Shown one piece after another: positions 25,320 through 33,321 of a DNA stretch of 64,000 nucleotides. Source of the stretch: Jiangella muralis. GTDB lineage: Bacteria > Actinomycetota > Actinomycetes > Jiangellales > Jiangellaceae. The notes under the pieces are model-generated. The model was not told where the DNA came from, did not search any database, and saw only the letters and a program-made list of their open reading frames with translations. The translations under genes were made by a program, and so were the position numbers. Every line of letters begins with the position of its first letter. Position 1 is the first letter of the stretch. The stretch covers positions 1-64,000 of the forward strand of contig NZ_LFXL01000036.1 in NCBI RefSeq assembly GCF_001270745.1, in the 5' to 3' direction.

Positions 25320-25532
25320 ATGCCACGCGACCGCAGGCGGACAGGGCGTGGACCGCTCATTGCGGCATCTGGTGTGCGCTCGGTCGGAGCCACACCGTCT
25401 GTCTGCACGGCCTCCGCGGCGCCCCGACCTGCCCGGGCGCAGATCGCGACGGCTACCGCGGCGAGGACGACGGCGGGCGGCCACGATGCTGCACCCGATC
25501 TGATCGTCGTCTGTCCCGGTGGGTGTTCTTGA
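25320..25532 (+). CDS. small ORF ending in CPGGCS, possible RiPP precursor
   Basis: A 70-codon reading frame with a GAAAGG ribosome site (25307-25312) 7 nt before its ATG, the first frame after the GGCCAC element. The N-terminus is basic (PRDRRRTGRGP), the middle is Ala/Thr-rich, and the C-terminus is DLIVVCPGGCS. A short Cys- and Gly-containing tail after a longer leader-like region is the shape of a precursor peptide, and the cluster contains a radical SAM enzyme. I recognise no family, and the Ala/Arg-rich composition is also what random high-GC sequence gives. It should be treated as a candidate only. Confidence 0.35.
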   Translation: MPRDRRRTGRGPLIAASGVRSVGATPSVCTASAAPRPARAQIATATAARTTAGGHDAAPDLIVVCPGGCS

Positions 25533-25560
25533 TGAACACGCGGCAGCCAAGGGCACGTCA

Positions 25561-26295
25561 ATGACGAGGGCGCTTCAGCGGAACTCTGCTGCTCCCCTGT
25601 CATATCCGACCGCGGTCATACTCGATCTCTTCGGCACACTCGTCGCAGCCCCGAGCGCGAGCGAGCGGAGTACTGCTGCTGCACGGATGGCCGAGATCCT
25701 ACGAATATCACCAACGGTCGCGGAGTCGGCTCTGCTTGAAATCTGGCAGGCACGGCACGGTGGGCGACTGACGTCCTCCGCGGAGGTCGCGGCTCACCTC
25801 ACCATGCGCTGCAACGCCTCGGCCGAATGTGCGGGTGAGCTGGAGATGCTCCTAGCCGGCCTCGCCGACGCCCGCCTGCAGGCCGATACAACGGTGCTTC
25901 AAGCATTGGTGCGGCTGAAGTCCGACGGGATCCGGCTGGCCATCCTCAGCGACGCCGCCCCGGACATCGCCGAGGCCTGGGGCCGGAGCGCTCTCGTAGG
26001 ACATTTCGATGCAGCTGTGTTCAGCAGCATCGCTGGCGCTGTGAAGCCCGATCCGCTGCTCTTTGACGCCACCCTCCGAGAACTCGATGTCGCTGCGGAC
26101 CAAGCCCTCAATTGCGGCGACGGCGGCGGTAACGAGCTAGCGGGTGCGATGCGGGCCGGGATGTGCGCGATGCGCGTGGTACGGCGGGGCGGCCAGAGCA
26201 GGCTCGCGTTTGGCGAGGGTGTCGCCTGGTTCGGCAGCCCCTTACTCGACGTGGAAGCCCTTCCCGCGCTCCTCAGCGCCTTGAGGACGCGATGA
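25561..26295 (+). CDS. HAD-superfamily hydrolase
   Basis: A 244-aa haloacid-dehalogenase-type hydrolase. Motif I is VILDLFGTLV with the nucleophile Asp at residue 22, motif II ILSDAAPD, motif III the Lys in GAVKPDPLLF, and motif IV NCGDGGGNEL, where GDxxxND-type acidic residues are partly replaced (G-D-G-G-G-N-E). Enzymes of this shape dephosphorylate small metabolites. The ATG at 25561 (AAGGG upstream) is preferred; a GTG at 25519 would add 14 residues and overlap the preceding small ORF. Its stop overlaps the ATG of the dehydrogenase gene (ATGA), so the two are co-translated. The likely substrate is a sugar- or nucleoside-phosphate intermediate of this cluster (inference). Confidence 0.85.
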   Translation: MTRALQRNSAAPLSYPTAVILDLFGTLVAAPSASERSTAAARMAEILRISPTVAESALLEIWQARHGGRLTSSAEVAAHLTMRCNASAECAGELEMLLAGLADARLQADTTVLQALVRLKSDGIRLAILSDAAPDIAEAWGRSALVGHFDAAVFSSIAGAVKPDPLLFDATLRELDVAADQALNCGDGGGNELAGAMRAGMCAMRVVRRGGQSRLAFGEGVAWFGSPLLDVEALPALLSALRTR

Positions 26296-27287
26296 GGGAC
26301 CCGTACGCGTGGGCGGTTAGTAACGGAGTCCTTTGCCAACTGCCCGCCCCGACCAGCCCGTCGCCGATGGTCGACTCGACGATCATCGCGACTCGCTACG
26401 CAGGACTATGTGGGAGCGACGTCGCGAAACTCGCGTCTCCATGGCGCGGGCCGCTGCCGGAACCGTGGTACATCGGGCACGAAATCGTCGGCATCGACAC
26501 GGACACAGGAGCTTGGGTCGCAATCGATGCTCTGGTCTCCTGCCGCTCATGTGACGACTGCAAGCGCGGCAATGTTCACCTTTGCCCGCAGCTCCGGCGT
26601 ATCGGGTGGGACCTTCCCGGAGGTCTCGCCGATCACGTGAGAGTTCCCCGCGGCAGCGTCATCCCCCTTCCCCAACTGCACGATCCCGCGTACGGAGTCC
26701 TCGCCGATCCGATGGCAGTGGCGCTGCACGGAGTCCGCTGTGGGCTCTCAGCGCCTCTGGGGCGACTCGGCGTCATCGGGGGCGGCGTGGTTGCGGCGTG
26801 CACGGCGATCTGCGCGACGAGAGTTGGGTGGGACGTCCACATGATCGTCAGAGAGCCCTCGCGGTTGTATCAACTGCGGCGCGTTCTCGACCCGCGCATC
26901 GCTCTCCACTCTGCCGAGCTGCCGGCGTGCGACGTCGTCGTGGACGCCGCATCTGGTCACAGCGAGGCCCCTATACGCCGGGCGCTGAAAGCCGTCCGTG
27001 ACGGCGGCACGATTCTCGTCCAGAACGCCTACGCCCCAAGCGTTGTTCTCTCGGTACCCCTGCGGGACGTCTTCCGTCGCTCGATCACCCTGCGGGGCTC
27101 GTTCTCATACTGCCGCGCGGCCGGCCATGACGACTTCCGAGACGCCATCGACCTCGTCGCGGAGGGCGGCGACTGGGCCGCCTTGATGACACGGGACCGA
27201 TTCCCCCTCAGCGAATTGCCACAGGGACTGGCGGCCATGAACAACCGCCACCGCCCCTTCAAGGTTCTGCTCACATCCCACACCTGA
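26292..27287 (+). CDS. zinc-dependent medium-chain dehydrogenase
   Basis: A 331-aa MDR-family alcohol or polyol dehydrogenase. Catalytic zinc ligands are Cys40 in AGLCGSD and His63-Glu64 in IGHE; the structural zinc site is Cys84, Cys87, Cys90 and Cys98 (CRSCDDCKRGNVHLC). The nucleotide-binding loop is RLGVIGGGVVAACTAICA. Such enzymes oxidise a secondary alcohol of a sugar or cyclitol with NAD(P). It is co-translated with the HAD gene (ATGA overlap), and a GGAAGGAG site 17 nt further on starts the TrpD-like gene. The pairing with a phosphatase and a phosphoribosyltransferase-like enzyme suggests work on a sugar moiety. Confidence 0.88.
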   Translation: MRDPYAWAVSNGVLCQLPAPTSPSPMVDSTIIATRYAGLCGSDVAKLASPWRGPLPEPWYIGHEIVGIDTDTGAWVAIDALVSCRSCDDCKRGNVHLCPQLRRIGWDLPGGLADHVRVPRGSVIPLPQLHDPAYGVLADPMAVALHGVRCGLSAPLGRLGVIGGGVVAACTAICATRVGWDVHMIVREPSRLYQLRRVLDPRIALHSAELPACDVVVDAASGHSEAPIRRALKAVRDGGTILVQNAYAPSVVLSVPLRDVFRRSITLRGSFSYCRAAGHDDFRDAIDLVAEGGDWAALMTRDRFPLSELPQGLAAMNNRHRPFKVLLTSHT

Positions 27288-27303
27288 TGGAAGGAGCCAA
27301 TGC

Positions 27304-28455
27304 GTGACGGTCACAACGCCGCTGCTGGCCCACGAGATCAACTCGCCGGCCGCGATCCCGCCACAGGACGTCCACGACGGAATCACGCGGATCCTCTCGT
27401 TGCCGGAAGGCCACACGCGAGACGTCATGCTGGGGAGCGTCCTGACGGGCCTGCTCCTGCGAGGACCGAGACTCGAGGAGGTCGAGGCCGCGGTCCGAGC
27501 CGCGATAGCCCTGGACAGCAACAGTTGGGACTTCCACAAGCCACCAGAGGGTGTGCGATTCGTCGGCTACACGGGCAGCGGGAAGAAGACCTTCAAGACG
27601 ATCAACCTCAGTACCGCCGCGGCGCTGGTGGCGGCCACTGGTGGTGCACACATCGCGAAACTCGGATCGCGTAGTGCGTCCTCGAAGACCGGCTCCCGCG
27701 ACTTCGTCGACCGGGTGGGAGCGGCGAGCGACATGGTGCCGCACCACGAGATGGTCGACATCACGGCAGAGATCGGCTTCGGGTTCTTCTCCATCGAGCA
27801 CCGCGTACCCGAGTTCAACCGTCGCTACGGAGGCAGGTTCCAGGCCGTGCACGCCCTGAGCCTCGCGTTCCCCGCTCTGCTCAGCCCGGTCACCTGCCAC
27901 GCCTACGTGTACGGCCTGGCGCATCCCGCGGTTCACACGTCCGCTCGGTTGCTCTCCAAACTCGGTCTACCGGACGTGACAGTCGTCAACTCCAGTGCTG
28001 GCGCGGCGGTGCAAGTCGACGAACTGATCCCCGGATGTACGGTGCGGGCCTGCCGAATCAGCCACGGCCATGAGGACCTGACGTTCGACGACGAGTTGCG
28101 CCAAAGCGCGGCTTCGATGCCGCAGGACCTGATGTCCGTTACCCAGCACGATGACCCACGGCAGAACGTTGCTGCCGCCATACGGGTGCTAGCGGGCCAG
28201 GACACCAGCCAGGCGCAGAACGCGGTGGCCCTGAACGCCGCCCTGCTCATGCTGATGTCCAACGTGGTGTCCAGCATCCAATCCGGCATCGACCTGGCAC
28301 TCACGATCATTGACGCAGGCGCGGGTCTGGACACGCTGCAGCAGTTCGTACGTCTCACGGGCGGCGGCCCGGACAAGCTCCGCTCGCTCCTGGAACCGGT
28401 CGCTCGGACACCCCTTCTGGTCAGCTCCGGCGGCAAGGAGACGACCCCATGCTGA
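27304..28455 (+). CDS. TrpD-like anthranilate phosphoribosyltransferase-family enzyme
   Basis: A 383-aa member of the glycosyltransferase-3/TrpD family, whose known members join a base or aromatic amine to PRPP or cleave nucleosides by phosphorolysis. The PRPP loop region is GYTGSGKKTFKTINLSTA (about residues 88-105), followed by HIAKLGSRSASSKTGSRD (about 116-133), both diagnostic. The loop reads GYTGSGKK where TrpD normally has GTGGD, so the acceptor or donor may differ. It is not part of a trp operon; its neighbours are a dehydrogenase and a radical SAM gene, so it is a pathway-specific homologue. Its GTG start at 27304 has a GGAAGGAG site. It overlaps the next gene by 7 nt. Confidence 0.85.
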   Translation: MTVTTPLLAHEINSPAAIPPQDVHDGITRILSLPEGHTRDVMLGSVLTGLLLRGPRLEEVEAAVRAAIALDSNSWDFHKPPEGVRFVGYTGSGKKTFKTINLSTAAALVAATGGAHIAKLGSRSASSKTGSRDFVDRVGAASDMVPHHEMVDITAEIGFGFFSIEHRVPEFNRRYGGRFQAVHALSLAFPALLSPVTCHAYVYGLAHPAVHTSARLLSKLGLPDVTVVNSSAGAAVQVDELIPGCTVRACRISHGHEDLTFDDELRQSAASMPQDLMSVTQHDDPRQNVAAAIRVLAGQDTSQAQNAVALNAALLMLMSNVVSSIQSGIDLALTIIDAGAGLDTLQQFVRLTGGGPDKLRSLLEPVARTPLLVSSGGKETTPC

Positions 28456-29345
28456 CGCACGACGAACTCGCGATCGTCCATCTGGTCCTCAACACCGACT
28501 GCAACGCCTGGGACCTGAAGGCGACCAACAACTCGCCGGGCGTTTGCCGCTTCTGCTATCGCGAGCGCAACCGGGTGAGCACTGATGCGGACACGGTCCG
28601 CCGTGTGGTCGACCGAGTCCGTTCCGAGTCAGAGGCCTATCGGTGCGTCTTCACTGGCGGCGACCCCGTCATGCCGTACGACAATCATCTGGAGGTTGCC
28701 CTCCGGCATGCCACCGAAGTCGGTTTCGAGACGAATCTCCACACCAACGGCCTGCTTCTGAGCGATCGCTATGCCGATCTTCGCGATCACGTGACGGTCT
28801 ACTCCCTGGCGGTCGATGGACCAAGCTCTGAGACGGCAGACTGGTTCCGCGGACAGGGCTACTTCGAACGCTTCGTGTCCAACGTCGAGTTCCTCGCGAG
28901 CGACCGACGTCGGCTTGCGTTCAACACCTTCACCACGGCCGCCTCGGTGAAGGATCTGCCGGGCCTCGCTCAGCTGATCGCCAGAGTGACCGAACGAACT
29001 GAGGTCGAGTACTGGCTGATCTCTCAGTACCGCCCCATCGGCCGTGCGAGCACGCGAAAAGCGGAGATCTACGGCTTCGAGCGGGACGATTTCGTACGAG
29101 CCGTTGAGGAAGTACGTGGCGAAGTCAACGGAGTGACGATCTATGCCCAGCCGACGCGACTCCCAGAGGATCCGTACCCATTCCGCGTCTGGGTCCTCGC
29201 CGACGGGACGGTCACCGCCGACCTCGGCAGCGTCGCAGCCCCTCGCAACGCGGTACTCGGCGACCTGCCGGTCACCGGCTTCGAGCCGCTGGTCCGCCGG
29301 GCCTTCGCCCTCCGTGAGCAGACACCGCTGGAAGGAACCGCATGA
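28449..29345 (+). CDS. radical SAM enzyme with CX14CX2C cluster motif
   Basis: A 298-aa radical SAM protein. The cluster cysteines are Cys18, Cys33 and Cys36 (C-X14-C-X2-C, ending CRFCYRERN) instead of the usual CX3CX2C; a 14-residue loop, NAWDLKATNNSPGV, is inserted after the first Cys. The next strands carry CVFTGGDPVMPY (the GGE-like SAM-binding motif, here GGDP) and FETNLHTNGLLL, typical of MoaA/SPASM-like enzymes. No SPASM or other auxiliary cysteine cluster is visible at the C-terminus. It overlaps its upstream neighbour, and its TGA overlaps the ATG of the TrpRS-like gene (ATGA). The reaction is unknown; a carbon-carbon bond formation or rearrangement on a nucleoside, sugar or amino acid is plausible. 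Confidence 0.87.
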   Translation: MLTHDELAIVHLVLNTDCNAWDLKATNNSPGVCRFCYRERNRVSTDADTVRRVVDRVRSESEAYRCVFTGGDPVMPYDNHLEVALRHATEVGFETNLHTNGLLLSDRYADLRDHVTVYSLAVDGPSSETADWFRGQGYFERFVSNVEFLASDRRRLAFNTFTTAASVKDLPGLAQLIARVTERTEVEYWLISQYRPIGRASTRKAEIYGFERDDFVRAVEEVRGEVNGVTIYAQPTRLPEDPYPFRVWVLADGTVTADLGSVAAPRNAVLGDLPVTGFEPLVRRAFALREQTPLEGTA

Positions 29346-30357
29346 AGTTCGACACCACTACTACAAGAAGGTCATCGACCAGCACCGCTATGAACATTTG
29401 GGGCTCGGCACGATCGACTTCGCCCTTGCGGGAATGAGCCCCGACGACCTTCACACGAAGTGGGTGTGCCACACGGGCGCGCGTCGATTCGCGGAGGCGA
29501 TCGCAGCCGGGCGGCCGACGATCGTCACCACCGGCGTCGGACTCGGGGGCGTGCCCCACGCCGGCACGCTCTTCCAACTGCTGCGCGCGATCAAACTGCA
29601 GCAGGGCGGGCTCGACGTCCAGATCGTGCTGGGCGATCTCGATTCCTACAACGCACGCCGTACGCCCCTGGAGTCCGTGCGGAAACTCGCCGACCAGTAC
29701 GAGGAGTTCGTGCTGTGCCTCGGGTTCGACGCCCAGCGCGGCGTGCTGCGCAGGCAGGAGGGCGAGACCGACGTCCTGGCTACAGCGTTCCTACTCGCAC
29801 GTCATCTGGACGACGTCGACTTCCAGTGGGCGGAGGAAGACCTCGCCGGGCTCTACCGCAAGCACGGAGTCTTCGACCACCTCAACTACGGGATGAAGCA
29901 GGCCACCCTGCTCATGGCCGCGGACTTCGTCCATCTCCTCCGCGAAGGGCGCCACGTGCTGGTCTCCCTCGGGGTCGACGAGCACAAGTACGTCGCCCTC
30001 GCCCGGCGCGGAGCGGATCGCTGGGGCCTGCCCGCGGAGCGCATGTCGGGCATCTACACGAAGATGATCCCGGGCCTCGGAGGCCTCCCGAAAATGAGTA
30101 AGAGCATCCCCGGCTCCGGGATCGACGCGTCCATGCGCGCCGAGGACATCCGTGCCCGCCTCGAGGCGGACACCGACAGCGCGCCTACCAACGACGGCTC
30201 GACGCTGCTGCAGATGTACGCCTGTCTGCCAGAGGTCGACGGGCGGGACTACGACCGGGCTTCGACCGCGCGCCGCGCCGGGGGCCCTGAATGGGACACC
30301 GTGCGCGAGCACGTGGTCGAGCGGCTGATCTCGCTGTTCTCCCACTGGCCGAAGTAA
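29342..30357 (+). CDS. TrpRS-like class I aminoacyl-tRNA synthetase homologue, early frameshift
   Basis: The frame running to 30357 encodes a class I synthetase catalytic core: GVGLGGVPHAGTLFQLL contains the HIGH motif as PHAG, and PGLGGLPKMSKSIPGSGI carries an intact KMSKS loop. The form resembles archaeal/eukaryotic TrpRS or TyrRS more than bacterial TrpS. The ATG overlapping the radical SAM stop (29342) reads MKFD and then leaves frame; one extra C in GACACC (about 29351-29354) would give MKFDHHYYKKVIDQHRYEH and a protein of about 338 aa. Otherwise the ATG at 29434 gives 307 aa. With no anticodon-binding extension and a biosynthetic setting, it may load an amino acid for the pathway or protect against an inhibitor (inference). 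Confidence 0.8.
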
Positions 30358-30370
30358 GCGAGGAGTTCCC

Positions 30371-30460
30371 GTGCACATAGAGAGCATGCCCCCGCCGGTC
30401 CATCGGCGGACGACCCTGTTCCTCGTCGGTGCGGATGTGTCGAAGGGGGAACAACGGTGA
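30371..30460 (+). CDS. 29-aa ORF coupled to the glycosyltransferase gene
   Basis: A very short frame with a strong GAGGAG site (30360-30365) 5 nt before its GTG and a TGA that overlaps the GTG of the next gene (GTGA). The peptide is VHIESMPPPVHRRTTLFLVG followed by ADVSKGEQR. Signals at both ends are as good as for the neighbouring large genes, which argues for translation. It could be a peptide substrate, a coupling leader, or the last part of a deleted gene; I do not recognise it. Confidence 0.45.
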   Translation: MHIESMPPPVHRRTTLFLVGADVSKGEQR

Positions 30461-31545
30461 CGGTGATTTCTCATGTCTCTGGCCTGCGCGTCGTCCATCT
30501 GCCTGCGCGTACTCCGTATGCGTGGAAGCTGCAGAGCGATGAGTTTCGCATCCTGAACGCGAGCAAGATTCCGAGCGGCGACACGGTGCCTGCAGCCGTC
30601 GACGCGGCCTGGCTCCTCGAACACCGCCCTCTCACGTGGCTCGATGTCCTACACCTGCACCACATCGACTTCGAGTCCCTTGCCACCCTGGAGCGCCTGC
30701 TCGACACGTGCCTCGACAGCGGCGTCTCCGTGGTCTTCACGGCCCACGATACGCGGCACATGGTCGGCAACGGCGAAGATTTCACCGCGCGCCTGCGGAT
30801 GCTCCACACGGCCGGGGTCAGCTGGGTCTGTCTCACCGAAGGCTCCGTAACCCACCTGACCGCGGTCCTCGGCGAGCGCCCCGACGCAGCGGTCATTCCG
30901 CACGGATACGTGGCCGCCCCGGAAACGCTGGCTGGTGTGGAGCGCGAGTCGAGCAGCTCGTCCCGGTACCTCATGTTCGGGGCTTCGCGGGCCAGCCGGG
31001 ACCACCTGTCCACCATGGCCAACTGGAGTTTGGGGATCACTGATCCCGACAGCACCCTCCACGTCCTTCTGCGCGCGTTCAGTCCTGCCGACTTCGCCGA
31101 CGGCGGGCGGGCTCCGCTGCTGCTGGACATGGCCCGACGCGATCCCCGGATCCGACTGACCATGCGCCCGTATCCCACGGACGAGGAGGTGGTGCGAGCC
31201 GGCCTGGCTACGGACGCGCTGCTACTCCCTTACCTCTGGGGCAGCCACTCTGGGCAACTGGAGCTGGCCTTCGACCTGAACCTCCTTCCGGTCTGCTCTC
31301 GCACGGGGCACCTGTCCGAACAGTACGAACAGCACAAAGGACTCGTTGAGGAACCCGAGTGGTTCGACTGGTCGCAGGGGCATCCCAACCTCTTCGGGGA
31401 GAGATTCCTGGTGGCGTTGGAGAATGCGGTTGAACGGCTGGGCTCCAGATCCGGCGCCTTGGACCATGAGTTCCTCGACTACAGGACTCAGGAGCACCAG
31501 GTGATTCTGGAGCAATACGCCCGCGTGTACGGAGATGCCCGGTGA
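30457..31545 (+). CDS. GT-B (family 4-like) glycosyltransferase
   Basis: A 362-aa GT-B glycosyltransferase. The N-terminal half has HLHHIDFESL and VVFTAHDTRHMVGN, the acceptor-side Rossmann segments of family 4-like enzymes; a central YLMFGASRASRDH resembles the start of the donor half; and LLLPYLWGSHSGQLELAFDL near the C-terminus corresponds to the nucleotide-sugar site, although the usual E-x7-E motif is altered (SGQLELA). It lacks a signal peptide or membrane segment, so it acts in the cytoplasm on a soluble acceptor. It is the last gene in the tight operon before TyrRS. Together with TrpD-like and dehydrogenase genes, it points to a glycosylated or pseudo-sugar product. Confidence 0.75.
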   Translation: MTVISHVSGLRVVHLPARTPYAWKLQSDEFRILNASKIPSGDTVPAAVDAAWLLEHRPLTWLDVLHLHHIDFESLATLERLLDTCLDSGVSVVFTAHDTRHMVGNGEDFTARLRMLHTAGVSWVCLTEGSVTHLTAVLGERPDAAVIPHGYVAAPETLAGVERESSSSSRYLMFGASRASRDHLSTMANWSLGITDPDSTLHVLLRAFSPADFADGGRAPLLLDMARRDPRIRLTMRPYPTDEEVVRAGLATDALLLPYLWGSHSGQLELAFDLNLLPVCSRTGHLSEQYEQHKGLVEEPEWFDWSQGHPNLFGERFLVALENAVERLGSRSGALDHEFLDYRTQEHQVILEQYARVYGDAR

Positions 31546-31707
31546 GCGGCTCGTACGCATCTCCTGGCACGTCCCCGCACGCGCATTCGGCTACGGGCTC
31601 ATCCATGATCAAACCCGGCGATGCACGCAAGGCGGCGATGATAAAATCGCCGTCCCAATCCCTGCTGGTCAGGCCAGTTGTCCATACCCTTGGAGCGTAT
31701 AGGCGTC

Positions 31708-33111
31708 ATGAGCCGTTTGAGTGAGTCTGTCACCCGTGTCATGCACCTCCTCGAGGGAGCGGACCTCGGTGCGGACTATACGGTCGCGCAACTCCTCGGC
31801 GAGACGACAGCCAGGCGCTCCTTGGACCTCTCCGACCTCTCGCCCCGCGAGCAGGCTGCGCTGGTCGAGGGTCGCGCGAATCACCTGATCCCCTCGGCTG
31901 CGGTGCTCGCCGAGAAGATCGAAGCCGCGCAGGCCGCTGGACGTCCGTTCGTCGTCAAGTACGGCATCGACCCGACCTCGCCCGACGTCCACCTCGGCCA
32001 CGCGGTGCCGATCATCATCGCCAGCAGGTTCCAGCGGATGGGCCACCACGTGGTGTTCATCATCGGCGACGTCACGGCCAAGATCGGCGATCCGTCCGGT
32101 CGCTCGTCAGAGCGACCGGCCCTCACCGACGAGGACATCGCCCGCAACCTGCGCGGTTACCAGCAACAAGTCACACCGTTCATCGACTTCGAGCGCGCCG
32201 ACCTGCGCTTCAACGGCGAGTGGCTGAACAAGGTCACGCTGCCGGAGCTCGTCGGGGTCCTCGCGCGGGTGCCGGTCTCCATGTCACTCCAGCGCGAGGA
32301 CTTCCGCACCCGGCTCGCCGAGGGTCATGGGCTGTCCGTGGCCGAGTTCGTCTACTCCGTCGTCATGGCGTGGGACTCAGTGGCTATAGATGCCGACGTA
32401 GAACTCGGCGGCGTGGACCAGCTCCTGAATCTCCAGATGTGCCGCAAGGTCATGGAGATCTCTGACCAGGCTCCCGAGGTCGTCATCACCACCCCGCTCA
32501 TCGAGGGCACCGACGGCACGGGCGCCAAGATGAGCAAGAGCAAGGGCAACTACGTGGGCCTGACGGCCTCCCCAGACGAGGTCTACGGCCGGCTGATGTC
32601 CATCCCCGATCATCTGACCGAGCCTTACTTCCAGCTGCTCACCGAATGGACGGATGACGAGATCGGAGTTGTCACCAAGCTGCTGGAAGCCGGCACCGCG
32701 CACCCGATGGCGGTCAAGCGGATCCTGGCCGGTGAGGTGGTGGCCACCCTCCATGGTCTCGACGCTGCCGCCGCTGCTCGCGCGGAGTTCACGGCGCGCT
32801 TCTCCAAGCGCTCCTTCGGAGGCACTCAGAACCTCCCCGTCGTCTCCTTGAAGGACCACGCCAACGACACCCTTGGGGTGTTGGTCAGCCGCACCTTGGA
32901 TTTCGCTCCCAGCATCTCCGCAGTGCGACGTATTGCCCAGCAGAAGGGCCTCCGCTTGATCCGCGAATCGAACGGAGGCCAACAACCGACGCCACTGACG
33001 GAGGATTCTGTTCAGCAGACGTTCGGCGCAGTCGTCAGCGAGATCGGTGCATTGGATGGTGCCGAGCTGTATCTCAAGGTGGGGCGTAGGGTCGCCCGCA
33101 TCGACACCTGA
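31708..33111 (+). CDS. tyrS: tyrosyl-tRNA synthetase, TyrZ-like branch
   Basis: A 467-aa tyrosyl-tRNA synthetase. HIGH is HLGH (residues 95-98) in YGIDPTSPDVHLGHAVPI and KMSKS is at about 274-278, followed by the usual C-terminal RNA-binding region. The YGIDPTSPDVHLGH form belongs to the TyrZ-like branch, not to the LYCGFDPTxxSLHIGN form usual for the actinobacterial housekeeping enzyme, and there is an extra N-terminal 60 residues. With its place directly after the biosynthetic operon, this suggests a second TyrRS that is resistant to, or feeds, the pathway product. The ATG at 31708 is chosen; a TTG at 31678 would add 10 residues. A TAAAAT box at 31642-31647 may be its own -10 element. Confidence 0.9.
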   Translation: MSRLSESVTRVMHLLEGADLGADYTVAQLLGETTARRSLDLSDLSPREQAALVEGRANHLIPSAAVLAEKIEAAQAAGRPFVVKYGIDPTSPDVHLGHAVPIIIASRFQRMGHHVVFIIGDVTAKIGDPSGRSSERPALTDEDIARNLRGYQQQVTPFIDFERADLRFNGEWLNKVTLPELVGVLARVPVSMSLQREDFRTRLAEGHGLSVAEFVYSVVMAWDSVAIDADVELGGVDQLLNLQMCRKVMEISDQAPEVVITTPLIEGTDGTGAKMSKSKGNYVGLTASPDEVYGRLMSIPDHLTEPYFQLLTEWTDDEIGVVTKLLEAGTAHPMAVKRILAGEVVATLHGLDAAAAARAEFTARFSKRSFGGTQNLPVVSLKDHANDTLGVLVSRTLDFAPSISAVRRIAQQKGLRLIRESNGGQQPTPLTEDSVQQTFGAVVSEIGALDGAELYLKVGRRVARIDT

Positions 33112-33127
33112 GATCGAGCTGGTCGAA

Positions 33128-33157
33128 GCGGACCTCTTCCGCGCGGAAGAGGTCCGC
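33128..33157 (+). terminator. stem-loop after tyrS
   Basis: GCGGACCTCTTCC (33128-33140), loop GCGC, GGAAGAGGTCCGC (33145-33157): a perfect 13-bp hairpin beginning 16 nt past the TyrRS stop. There is no U-tract, as usual in actinobacteria. It should end or attenuate the tyrS transcript before serS. Confidence 0.75.
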
Positions 33158-33242
33158 ATGTTCGCGACGTCAGAGCACTGCTCGGCGAGTGCGTCGAGCC
33201 GGTCGGCCCGTTGCCTCACGTATCGCGTGACCGGTGAGCCTC

Positions 33243-33277
33243 AGCGCCACGGGTCAGCTCTTGGCCCGGCCGTGGCG
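33243..33277 (+). promoter_or_regulatory. leader hairpin upstream of serS
   Basis: GCGCCACGG (33243-33251) pairs with CCGTGGCGC (33269-33277) around a 17-nt loop, 24 nt before the GGAGG of serS. It may be an attenuator or leader structure. I looked for the T-box consensus and did not find it. Confidence 0.4.
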
Positions 33278-33321
33278 CGTCACGGTCCACACCCCGATTT
33301 TGGAGGCAGGAGTACGTCACA

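Noticed and set aside
33158-33321. T-box riboswitch before serS
   Set aside because: No T-box consensus or specifier-like stem; only a simple hairpin is visible.
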